Both the position numbers and the translations under genes were made by a program. Positions 11,137 through 18,156 of a stretch of 26,119 bases of DNA are shown here, in pieces (the stretch's first letter is position 1; the number at the start of each line of letters is the position of its first letter). Origin of the DNA: Thiodiazotropha sp037384445. GTDB taxonomy: Bacteria; Pseudomonadota; Gammaproteobacteria; Chromatiales; Chromatiaceae. Location: positions 1 to 26,119 of the forward strand of contig JARRNY010000031.1 of the NCBI GenBank assembly GCA_037384445.1. The letters run 5' to 3'. The notes beneath the pieces are model-generated. The model was given only the letters and a program-made list of their open reading frames with translations, did not search any database and was not told the DNA's origin.

Positions 11137-11204
11137 ACTGGCCAACTAATTTAAACAGATGCCCCCCAGGGAAGGGTGGTCGAAACGAGTGGAGAGAAGC
11201 GAAG

Positions 11205-11657
11205 ATGGCTCGAGGAATCAACAAAGTAATCCTGATCGGTAACTTGGGTAAAGACCCGGAGACCCGCTATATGCCCAGTGGTGGCGCGGTCACTAACGTG
11301 ACCCTGGCGACTTCTGAGAGCTGGAAGGACAAGAATACCGGTGAGCAGCAGGAGCGGACCGAGTGGCACCGGGTAGTCTTTTTCAACCGCCTGGGCGAGA
11401 TCGCTGGCGAATACCTGAAAAAGGGCTCCAAGGTCTATGTGGAAGGTAGCTTGCGCACCCGTAAATGGCAGGGCCAGGACGGAAAGGACAACTACACCAC
11501 AGAGATCGTTGCCAGCGAGATGCAGATGCTCGATAGCCGTGGCGGCAGCGCCTCCTACGATGCCCCCCAGTCTCAGGGCGCACCCCGTTCCCAGCCGAAA
11601 CCTGCTCCCGCTTCGATGCCGGACAGCAACGATTTCGACGACGATATTCCGTTCTAG
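11205..11657 (+). CDS. ssb: Single-stranded DNA-binding protein
   Basis: 150 residues. The N-terminal OB fold (about 1-112) starts MARGINKVILIGNLGKDPE and includes WHRVVFF and VYVEGSLRTRKW. A Ser/Gln/Pro-rich linker follows, and the acidic tip DFDDDIPF ends the protein; this tip binds partner repair and replication proteins. SSB tetramers coat single-stranded DNA in replication, recombination and repair. GGAGA lies about ten bases before the ATG. The gene follows the YajR-like gene by 68 bases and ends at a strong terminator. Confidence 0.97.
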   Translation: MARGINKVILIGNLGKDPETRYMPSGGAVTNVTLATSESWKDKNTGEQQERTEWHRVVFFNRLGEIAGEYLKKGSKVYVEGSLRTRKWQGQDGKDNYTTEIVASEMQMLDSRGGSASYDAPQSQGAPRSQPKPAPASMPDSNDFDDDIPF

Positions 11658-11696
11658 GATTTACCATAGACTTTATTTATTAAAGAATATGCAATT

Positions 11697-11724
11697 AAGG
11701 CTCTGTTTATACAGAGCCTTTTTT
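11697..11724 (+). terminator. Intrinsic terminator of ssb
   Basis: AAGGCTCTGT (11697-11706) and ACAGAGCCTT (11711-11720) form a perfect 10-bp stem with a TTAT loop, followed by further T (11721-11724). On the other strand the T run is poor, so it acts mainly on ssb transcripts. Confidence 0.92.
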
Positions 11725-11799
11725 GTATGTGTTAGAAAGTTAACGGTAAAAAAACAGTGTGTTATTCGCATTTCTAAGTGATCGGGTGACATATTCGGG

Positions 11800-13893
11800 C
11801 TAGTCCGAGCCTCTGCTGATGCGCTCCGACTGGCTCGGTGCCGCCTCTATCTCTCTGCGCATGATATCGAGTCTGCTCCAGTTACCCTGCCGGCAGGCAT
11901 CTTTGTCTCCCGGGTTCGATGTTGGCAGGTAACTTTGAATATCCGACTGCGCCACGGGGGAGAGAACCCAGCCAAGGGGTGGGTCGGCATGTTCGTCAAC
12001 ACCGCACATTCTGAAGTGGGCGTAGCGTGTGCTGCGTAGACTCTCACGTATCCAGTCTCTGAGTCTTGCGGCCGCTACGGAACCGCGGCCGACGCGGGTG
12101 GCGGCGTAGGTTTGGAAGGTGGCAAGTGCCTCATAGCCGAAATTGATGGGAGTACGCAGATCCGGTATGGCCAGGTTGTCTGGCAACCCGGGGTCGCTAC
12201 TGATAAGAATCACCATGGGGTCGAAATACGGCTTGTCTGAGCGCCAGTTAAAGTGATGCCTGGCTGCCTGGAGAATCTCCAGTGCGGTATCGGCGCCGTA
12301 GTTTTCGAACAGCCCGCCGTCCTGCAGGCGTTGCAGCATCTGCTCTCTGCCAAGTATCGCGCGCTGCTCAGGATCGTCGATTTTCAGGGTCCAGGAGCCT
12401 GGGGGGCTCATGAAAGGAAAGCGAGCGCTGTTATGGGCGGCGGTGGAGATCCGCATATCGTAGCCCAGCTTGTTCAAGAGGTCGCTGTAGAGGGCGTCGG
12501 TCTGCGTCAGGTCGAGGCTGGCGGCGACGATGCGGCGACCGTTGTTAGACCAGGTGGAATTGAGGAACAGGGCTGGCCAAGGTCGCTCGTGGTCTGCACT
12601 CAGGGAGGAAAAGGATTGCTTGAGGGTGTCTTCACCGATGGCCTCGGCGAAGCCTGCTTCCAGTCCACGCTCGAAAAGAGTCGCCCGATCATCAAACATA
12701 GCTACCGGCATGAAGCGTTGCAGAAAGTCCGGGTAGAGCAGGCCGGTGGTGATGGGGGTGAGGTAATCCTGACCCAGTACGGTGAGTAGCTTCTCCTTGA
12801 CCTCACCCTTTGGCACGCCTGCCTGCAGTGAGGCTCGATAGACGGTGGCTCCGACCGAGCCCCCCGAGACGCCGCTGATGGCGAACAGGCGGTCGCCGAA
12901 TTCAGCAATGCTGTCATGCAATTCGCCCAGAACCGCGCCTGTCCAGTAGCTGGCACGGATGCCGCCGCCGGCTGTGGCGACTACGATGAAGGGTGGGCAG
13001 GCTTGGCCCTGGCAGTTGACGGCGATCCAGCGATCGATGGCCTTGTCGAGTGTTGGTCTTTCCTGGGGAGGCGGCATCGATTCTGTCAGTGGGCGGATCT
13101 GATGATTGTCGTTGAAGTGGCTGAAAATGAGCGCCAGCGCAATGAGTAGAGTGAAGAGAGGAAAGCCGCTCTGATTGCCGAGATAGGTCAATAGACTACC
13201 CAACGGCAGGAAGGTGGCGCACCAAAGCATCAGTAGCAGAGGGGTGTTGAAAAAGAACCCCATGGAGAGTGGTGCCGCCAGACCCCAGACAAACATTCCC
13301 AGGCCGAGTAGCAGCAGCGCCTTGACCCAGTGACTTTGTACAATGTCGCGCCAATCCCGATGTTGCGGTTCGCTAATCTCATCCACACTCTTGGCCCAGG
13401 CCCAATGGCTTTCCGGTGCTTCGGGGAGACGGTTTCTGGCCAGCCATCGTGCGAAATCACGACGCCACAGCACGATGAGATAGTAAAGCAGGGTGAGAGC
13501 AATGCTGGCGCCGACTTCCCATTTCCAGCCCACCGCTCGAACCAGGTTCCAGGTCAGCCCCAGGAAGGCCAGCAACCCAAGCAGACGAGGCAGATGCACT
13601 CGCCAAAATCGCATGGCCGGGTAGTCGACCGGCGGGTCGGGGAAACGCACATCCAACAGCACACGAGCCCAATACCATATGCTGAAGGCCCAGGCGGTTG
13701 CACCGACAAGCAACGAGGTGCTTGCAAGCCAGTCTGTCTTTTCGCCGAGAGTTATCTGTACCAGCAGATCCTGCCCTTGGCCAACGAACAGTAGGGCGAA
13801 ACCGGTAACGAGAATAAAGAGGTTAAATCGCGTAATAGAGGCGACATAGGCGAAGGCGCGGAATTTGATGATGAGTGGTCGACCCTGAGTCAT
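11800..13893 (-). CDS. Membrane-anchored patatin-like phospholipase
   Basis: 697 residues. The N-terminal part (about 20-260) has six or seven hydrophobic segments. The rest is a patatin domain: oxyanion-hole ATAGGGIRASYW (about 306-317), nucleophile elbow GVSGG with S343, a conserved SARFPFMSPPG block (489-499), and the catalytic Asp in DGGLFENYG (D525). Patatins are Ser-Asp lipid acyl hydrolases, so this is probably a lipase acting at the inner membrane. GGGAG precedes the ATG. It converges on ssb and diverges from the small-protein gene at 14126. It could serve lipid turnover or defence; nothing nearby decides this. The C-terminal 100 residues contain extra cysteines of unknown purpose. 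Confidence 0.85.
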   Translation of the reverse strand: MTQGRPLIIKFRAFAYVASITRFNLFILVTGFALLFVGQGQDLLVQITLGEKTDWLASTSLLVGATAWAFSIWYWARVLLDVRFPDPPVDYPAMRFWRVHLPRLLGLLAFLGLTWNLVRAVGWKWEVGASIALTLLYYLIVLWRRDFARWLARNRLPEAPESHWAWAKSVDEISEPQHRDWRDIVQSHWVKALLLLGLGMFVWGLAAPLSMGFFFNTPLLLMLWCATFLPLGSLLTYLGNQSGFPLFTLLIALALIFSHFNDNHQIRPLTESMPPPQERPTLDKAIDRWIAVNCQGQACPPFIVVATAGGGIRASYWTGAVLGELHDSIAEFGDRLFAISGVSGGSVGATVYRASLQAGVPKGEVKEKLLTVLGQDYLTPITTGLLYPDFLQRFMPVAMFDDRATLFERGLEAGFAEAIGEDTLKQSFSSLSADHERPWPALFLNSTWSNNGRRIVAASLDLTQTDALYSDLLNKLGYDMRISTAAHNSARFPFMSPPGSWTLKIDDPEQRAILGREQMLQRLQDGGLFENYGADTALEILQAARHHFNWRSDKPYFDPMVILISSDPGLPDNLAIPDLRTPINFGYEALATFQTYAATRVGRGSVAAARLRDWIRESLRSTRYAHFRMCGVDEHADPPLGWVLSPVAQSDIQSYLPTSNPGDKDACRQGNWSRLDIMRREIEAAPSQSERISRGSD

Positions 13894-13916
13894 CCCTGTC
13901 TCCCGTTAAAGTAGTA

Positions 13917-13954
13917 ATTTGTTGCTAAGTATAGTTTCTTGTAGGGCAACAAAT
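13917..13954. other. 9-bp inverted repeat between divergent genes
   Basis: ATTTGTTGC (13917-13925) and GCAACAAAT (13946-13954) are perfect inverted copies 20 bases apart, just upstream of the patatin-like gene and in the gap it shares with the small-protein gene at 14126. It may be an operator or an mRNA leader hairpin. Confidence 0.35.
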
Positions 13955-14125
13955 ACTCTCTGCTGGGAAATGTCGGGAGGTGGGAGGAAGCGTTAAGCCC
14001 GCTTTCTTGACAGGTCTCGGTTCACTGTCCATGCTAAATGTCAGAGCTTCTGCTTTCCTCAGTTGAACCGTCCTGGTTCTGCAGTTTGCTCTGCATGGAT
14101 GAATCTGAACAAGGGAGATGCAATT

Positions 14126-14413
14126 ATGGCTGCAAATGCTGCTGTACTTTCTGGATATATTATTGCTTTTGCTGGTGCCGCCAGGGTAGCTCAGGCGGCG
14201 ATGTCAAGCGGTGCTGATCCGATGACTATTGCGGAGTACACCTTCGAGATCAATATCTCCGCTGACTTCGATATTTCCTCGGAAACAGATGTGAAGCTGA
14301 ACGTCTGGCGCTTCAATATCAATCAGAAGGTAACTACGGAGTACAAGGATCACTGGGGTATCACAGTGAAATGTATTATCAAGCCGGCTGCAGTGGTCGC
14401 CGCTGAAACATAA
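14126..14413 (+). CDS. Small alpha/beta protein, paralogue of 16902-17195
   Basis: 95 residues from the ATG that has AAGGGAG 8 bases upstream; longer frames lack a ribosome-binding site. The N-terminal half is one long Ala-rich helix (about 6-30), followed by strands EYTFEINISADF, VKLNVWRFNI and a final GITVKCIIKP. It matches the protein at 16902-17195 without gaps over about 82 residues at roughly 46% identity, including NISADF and the C of VKC / VEC. No signal peptide or catalytic motif is seen. The helix plus beta layout faintly recalls the trypsin-co-occurring domain 2 (trypco2), but that is a guess. Function unknown. Confidence 0.8.
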   Translation: MAANAAVLSGYIIAFAGAARVAQAAMSSGADPMTIAEYTFEINISADFDISSETDVKLNVWRFNINQKVTTEYKDHWGITVKCIIKPAAVVAAET

Positions 14414-14592
14414 AAGGATGGCGCTCCTGCCGGTGCCTGCCGCTGGCGGGAGAGCCTGGTATTGCTTCAACTTAAGTTGGCGCTTGTCCCAAGGGGCGCG
14501 TGCATTCACTGAATGACTGCGCCTTCAGTATGAGTCCCCTTGGTGTAGTGGGGAACAAAGCGCTCGAAACAAATGTGATGGAACGATTATCG

Positions 14593-15297
14593 ATGTCTGA
14601 CAATGTAACGCCTTTGCACCAGCGGGGCCTCTCGCTCGGCCTTGCCTATCTACCGAAAACTCCAGCTGAACAAACATCCGTAACGAATCGACATCCCTGT
14701 GCAGCCTGCGCTGCGCCTGGGGACTATATCGTGGGAGATAGCGGACCGATGCGCCATTTGGGGGAAATCGCCTACTATCGTGCCGCACTCAAGTGTCGTT
14801 GCGGATTTATGAATTTCGTTTATGTGGTTGTAAACGACCTGCCCGCTGAAGTGCGTGGTCTGAATCTGCCGGATGCGGATTCGGCGCTGCAGGCTGCGGC
14901 AGCATCCGGCGATCTGCCGGATCCTCAGGTTGAGGAGTTGCTGGTAAGAACCTCGGCGGCCGGCTTCAAGGAGGATTGGGAGCGCGCCACGCATCTGGCA
15001 AAACAATGCATTGAACGAGCGCCCAAACATCCCGCAGCATGGTTCAATCTTGGCTGGTTACAGGTCGCGGCGAGTGACTACCAGAGCGGTTTGGAGTCCT
15101 ACCGGCGCACCCTGGAGTTGAGTAACGATTTTCCGAGCGCCTGGCTTAATATGGGGAATGTCTATCAGCACCTCGAACAGTACGACGACGCAGTTTCCTG
15201 TCTAGAGCGGTTCCTAGAAAGATATCCAAATCATGCGGAGGCAAAGCGACGACATGAAGAGTGTCTGGCAAAAGTAAGTACGGCGGCAGGGGGCTGA
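14593..15297 (+). CDS. Cysteine-pair and TPR protein
   Basis: 234 residues from this ATG; in-frame starts at 14500 (GTG), 14530 and 14578 are possible, and none has a clear ribosome-binding site. The N-terminal part has HPCAAC (C36, C39) and LKCRCGF (C68, C70), a set fit to bind one zinc ion. From about 113 come TPR units, the clearest being HPAAWFNLGWLQVAASDYQSGLESYRRTLEL and FPSAWLNMGNVYQHLEQYDDAVSCLERFLE, here given by their first residues at about 147 and 180. TPRs hold protein partners. No signal peptide. It follows the small-protein gene on the same strand by about 180 bases and is probably co-transcribed. The partner may be that small protein, which is speculation. Confidence 0.8.
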   Translation: MSDNVTPLHQRGLSLGLAYLPKTPAEQTSVTNRHPCAACAAPGDYIVGDSGPMRHLGEIAYYRAALKCRCGFMNFVYVVVNDLPAEVRGLNLPDADSALQAAAASGDLPDPQVEELLVRTSAAGFKEDWERATHLAKQCIERAPKHPAAWFNLGWLQVAASDYQSGLESYRRTLELSNDFPSAWLNMGNVYQHLEQYDDAVSCLERFLERYPNHAEAKRRHEECLAKVSTAAGG

Positions 15298-15320
15298 GTC
15301 GCGGTCCGGTTCTTTAGTGG

Positions 15321-16262
15321 CTACTTTTCTGTGCAGATCTCGGAACAACTTAACCGATGTGTTAGTAGCTCCGCGTAGATCCTCCGTGCCTTTTCGGCGC
15401 TATCTGAATTCAATCCCGGATAAGGCTGAAGCGCCTGCAGGTTTTTCATGTCCAGGCTTGCATTGGTGGTAATCCAGTTGCGTTTTATCGGTAACCAGGC
15501 AGTGAGTGGTTCGGAGGAGAACAGGGTGGTCAAGCCCTCGTAAGCGCGTATCAGGTTCCCGAGAAACGGTGCGTCTTTCGCAGTAAGAGCATTTATCCAG
15601 ACCTCACCTGCGATGCGCATGACCGCTTCAGAGAATGTTCGCGAGAGTATCTGCATTTGTGCATCAGCTGCGTCGATGGATATATCGATCAGGGCGAAGT
15701 CATATAAGGTGGCGCTGGCTGAGGCGAAGTCGACGGCGTTCGCGTTGATGATCTCAAGCCGTCCTTGTCGCTCGAAATGGTGGACAAGTGGAAAGTATTC
15801 TCGCGCTACCCGAATCATTGCCGGATCGATCTCCACCACCTGGAGCGACAGTTGTGGGAAGTGATGCAGGAGGGCAACGGCACCTGATCCTGCGCCAAGT
15901 CCAAGCATCAAACCACACCCATGGGGATGTCTAACACCTGCCATCAACCAGGCCAGCTGATAGGTTATGGTGGTAACGGGGCCGGGCCCAGGCGGACAGT
16001 TCGGGTAGACCTGGTCTGCTTGGGGATCAAGTGTCATGCTTCCCTGAAGCTTTCCGCAGGCGAAGACCTTACGTGCCGGAAATGAATCGACCACGTGGAT
16101 CGTGTCGAATAGGCCAGGTATAGAGGTGAGCTCTGGCATTGTCTGCTCGCGTGTCAGTTTTCTGAAAGGGATACTTCTATAGCCAGTGCCTAAAAATAGT
16201 TTGTTCCCGCGCTTCTGCAGGAGGCAGAAGGAGTCTGAGCCGAAAAGATTGCTTAATTCCAA
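15321..16262 (-). CDS. Spermidine-synthase-like SAM-dependent methyltransferase
   Basis: Up to 313 residues from a TTG; an ATG at 16139 (MPELTSIPG) would give 272 and may be the real start, as the TTG has no ribosome-binding site. The sequence IHVVDSFPARKVFACGKLQG matches the N-terminal beta region of spermidine synthases. The Rossmann core has GLMLGLGAGSG (about 117-127), VVEIDP (143-148) and YDFALIDISI (187-196). The usual polyamine-synthase active-site block DxxDPxGPA is not visible, so the protein probably belongs to the broad spermidine-synthase-like group rather than making polyamine. It ends 23 bases from the TPR gene stop, convergent with it. The substrate is unknown. Confidence 0.75.
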   Translation of the reverse strand: MELSNLFGSDSFCLLQKRGNKLFLGTGYRSIPFRKLTREQTMPELTSIPGLFDTIHVVDSFPARKVFACGKLQGSMTLDPQADQVYPNCPPGPGPVTTITYQLAWLMAGVRHPHGCGLMLGLGAGSGAVALLHHFPQLSLQVVEIDPAMIRVAREYFPLVHHFERQGRLEIINANAVDFASASATLYDFALIDISIDAADAQMQILSRTFSEAVMRIAGEVWINALTAKDAPFLGNLIRAYEGLTTLFSSEPLTAWLPIKRNWITTNASLDMKNLQALQPYPGLNSDSAEKARRIYAELLTHRLSCSEICTEK

Positions 16263-16409
16263 TCTTGATTAGCAGAGCAGATGGCGCGCGATAGCTCGGC
16301 GAGAAAGAAGAGGCGAAGCGCATATGCGGTGCTTTTCGTGGCAGTAAACGATCTACAAATTAATCAGAATCCAAAAAACGTGATTTCGGAACAGGTTTCT
16401 CCGGCTGAG

Positions 16410-16715
16410 TCAGTCTTGGGTGATCGGTACATAACTCAAAGTGAAGCCGATTCGTGACAGATGCGCATCGCGGAACTCCGGATCGCTATGTCTGGATTCG
16501 TTCGGAAAGCGGACCTGTGTCTGGTTGTCACTTCCCACCCGAACCTCTGCAGGCAGCTCAATGCGAAGATCTTTGAGTACAAGGTGCCCCTGATCTGTCT
16601 TGAGTTTGGCAAGCCTCTCCTGGGCTCCTGAGACATTTTGGTGAATGATTCCGATGAAATTCTGCAGAGGGATCCATCCCGAACCACTGCTTTTTTCCTG
16701 GTTGTTGTCTGTCAT
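16410..16715 (-). CDS. Small alpha/beta protein, possible distant third member
   Basis: 101 residues. A polar N-terminus is followed by a helix (IPLQNFIGIIHQNVSGAQERLAKL, about 15-38) and then strands LVLKDLRIELPAEVRV and LSRIGFTLSYVP. GAGGAG lies about 8 bases before the ATG, a strong ribosome-binding site. The order helix, then charged beta strands, then a final hydrophobic strand ending in Pro repeats the layout of the 14126 and 16902 proteins, with weak similarity at KDLRIELPAEV against KEYRFKVNISA. No signal peptide or enzyme motif. Its frame opens 186 bases downstream of the 16902 gene on the same strand, so the two are probably one transcript. Function unknown. Confidence 0.75.
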   Translation of the reverse strand: MTDNNQEKSSGSGWIPLQNFIGIIHQNVSGAQERLAKLKTDQGHLVLKDLRIELPAEVRVGSDNQTQVRFPNESRHSDPEFRDAHLSRIGFTLSYVPITQD

Positions 16716-16901
16716 ATTTGTCTCCTCTTGTTGTATCGGGTCGCTCTAGGGTGCGATGTCCATGCCTACCTTGGTTGGTGGGAAATAAACCGGAGAATTC
16801 TACCCGCTGATACGGTCGGTCAGCGGTGAGGAAAAGCTCGGTGGCAGGTTTATGAGTCCTGAAAACATCGAAACGATGCAAGCTGGATTTTCGACTTGTG
16901 T

Positions 16902-17195
16902 CTATGTGGATGAGCCGAAGTTATCGGTGGTAAGCATCGGAGCCAGTGTGCACTCGACTTCAATGCCCAGTTCCTCTTTGTAGTCCATGAACAGTTTGTC
17001 TTTCATCGTCAAATCCCAGATGTTGAGCCCAACATCACCTTCATCTTTTGTATGGAAATCGGCGGATATGTTGACTTTGAATCGATACTCCTTGATGGCC
17101 ATCGGCTGTTTAAGGGTGGACATGAGCTCCTGCGCCGCCTGCGCTGCGCTAGCAAAGGAGACGATATAAGAGGATAGGTCTTGAATATGCGGCAT
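16902..17195 (-). CDS. Small alpha/beta protein, paralogue of 14126-14413
   Basis: 97 residues. Helix LSSYIVSFASAAQAAQELM (about 7-25) precedes EYRFKVNISADF, VGLNIWDLTM and a final GIEVECTLAP strand. About 38 of 82 aligned residues are identical to the protein at 14126-14413 with no gaps, so the two arose by duplication. AGGAAGAG is upstream of the ATG. The two copies sit 2.5 kb apart on opposite strands, with the TPR and methyltransferase genes between. The helix has an Ala-rich face that might contact membrane or a coiled-coil partner. Function unknown. Confidence 0.8.
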   Translation of the reverse strand: MPHIQDLSSYIVSFASAAQAAQELMSTLKQPMAIKEYRFKVNISADFHTKDEGDVGLNIWDLTMKDKLFMDYKEELGIEVECTLAPMLTTDNFGSST

Positions 17196-17566
17196 GGTTA
17201 TTACTCTTCCTGAGTTAGGGTGCCTATGAGAAATGTGGGCTGTGATCTTGTGCTCCGCTGCCCGTTACTACTATAGCAGGGTTGTGGTGATTGCAATTCA
17301 ATCCACGTTGATTCGATGTCGAGTGGAGGTGACAGAAAATCGAAGCGGCAGGAGTGAGCCAGAATTTTCTTGTCGTTGAAATCTGATGTGGGATCAGTGG
17401 CAGGCTCCATCTGCATGTGAACATCGAAGAGGATCGCCAGGCGAAGGCCTCAAGGCTTGGTTTCAGGTGGATAGAAGCGTGCGGACTCGGGTTATGAAGG
17501 TATGCTCCAGGGAAAGGGGGGGATGGTCCATGGTTGTCGGTAGGTTTTTTCCTGGCGACAAAATAC
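17196..17566. other. Intergenic upstream of the small-protein gene
   Basis: A 118-codon frame on the minus strand (17224-17580) has no ribosome-binding site and a composition unlike a protein (rich in Pro, His and Ser), so I treat it as non-coding. The region should hold the promoter of the 17195 gene; I see no clear element. Confidence 0.4.
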
Positions 17567-17595
17567 AAAAAGGCGGACATCTAGTCCGCCTTTTT
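17567..17595. terminator. Bidirectional intrinsic terminator after the sulfur globule gene
   Basis: AAAAAGGCGGAC (17567-17578) and GTCCGCCTTTTT (17584-17595) form a perfect 12-bp stem with a 5-base loop. Both strands carry a T run, so it can stop transcription in both directions. For the minus-strand sulfur globule gene it is the last of three stacked hairpins. Confidence 0.92.
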
Positions 17596-17599
17596 GTTT

Positions 17600-17648
17600 G
17601 AGTCCGCTTGAACGGACTCTCAAATGATCACTGGAGAGTGATTATTTG
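17600..17648 (-). other. Two further hairpins in the sulfur globule gene 3' region
   Basis: GAGTCCG (17600-17606) pairs with CGGACTC (17613-17619), and CAAATGATCACT (17621-17632) pairs with AGTGATTATTTG (17637-17648) with one mismatch. The latter includes the stop codon of the sulfur globule gene. Stacked structures like these often stabilise abundant mRNA. Confidence 0.6.
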
Positions 17649-17983
17649 GTAGGAGCAGCAGGAGCCTGAGGAGCCTGAGGTGCGCCGTAAGGAGCAACCG
17701 GGGCACCATAAGGAGCGCCATAAGGAGCACCGTAAGGAGCGCCATAACCGTAGTAAGGACGGTTGTAGTAGTTGTTGTAGCCACGGCCATAACCGTTGCC
17801 AGCGCCACGGGCGTTACCGCTCATGTTGAAGGAGAAGTCACCAGAACCGTCGCCGTTACCAAAGAAGTCATTGCTGTTGTTGTTGCCCCAGCCATTGTTC
17901 CAAGGGTTACCCCACCATGCGGAAGCGGAAGCAGAAACGGTGATCAGGGCGGCAGCGGCTGCGATTTTAACGATTTTGGACAT
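17642..17983 (-). CDS. Sulfur globule protein, SgpA/SgpB type
   Basis: 113 residues. The signal peptide KIVKIAAAAALITVSASASA is cut after A22, giving a mature protein that starts WWGNPWNNGWG. The middle is rich in Gly, Asn and Phe (FGNGDGSGDFSFNMSGN), then Tyr and Gly (GYGRGYNNYYNRPYYGYG), and the end repeats YGAP four times before a Pro/Ala tail. This is the composition and order of the sulfur globule envelope proteins of purple sulfur bacteria and related oxidisers, which coat stored sulfur in the periplasm. GAGGAA lies about 8 bases before the ATG. The AT-rich promoter region and stacked 3' hairpins suggest high expression. It is not SgpD-like, which is Ala/Lys-rich. Confidence 0.85.
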   Translation of the reverse strand: MSKIVKIAAAAALITVSASASAWWGNPWNNGWGNNNSNDFFGNGDGSGDFSFNMSGNARGAGNGYGRGYNNYYNRPYYGYGAPYGAPYGAPYGAPVAPYGAPQAPQAPAAPTK

Positions 17984-18051
17984 GTTTATTTCCTCGAAGG
18001 ATTGGTTTTTACAAATTTATAAAGTTATTACTGCTCACTTCATGGAGCGAA

Positions 18052-18080
18052 AGAATATTAGTATTTACTAAAATAATCAA
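18052..18080 (-). promoter_or_regulatory. Possible promoter with internal dyad, sulfur globule gene
   Basis: On the minus strand, TTGATT (18075-18080) and TATTCT (18052-18057) are spaced 17 bases, about 70 bases before the ATG. The spacer contains TTAGTA-TT-TACTAA (18058-18071), a perfect 6+6 dyad that could be an operator. The region is very AT-rich, so other -10/-35 pairs are possible. Confidence 0.35.
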
Positions 18081-18156
18081 AATATAAAAAACAATGGAAT
18101 ATTGACTTCAATAGAGAATGACTATCAGGTCTTGCTGGGCTGAATCGATAAGGGCG

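Noticed and set aside
15321..16262. Naming the methyltransferase speE
   Set aside because: The polyamine-synthase active-site block is not visible and the context is not polyamine-related.
16281..16457. 58-codon plus frame between the methyltransferase and small-protein genes
   Set aside because: No ribosome-binding site, no known motif, and it overlaps the end of the better-supported 16410-16715 gene on the other strand.
17224..17580. 118-codon minus frame between the small-protein and sulfur globule genes
   Set aside because: No ribosome-binding site, Pro/His/Ser-rich composition, and it runs into the intrinsic terminator hairpin.
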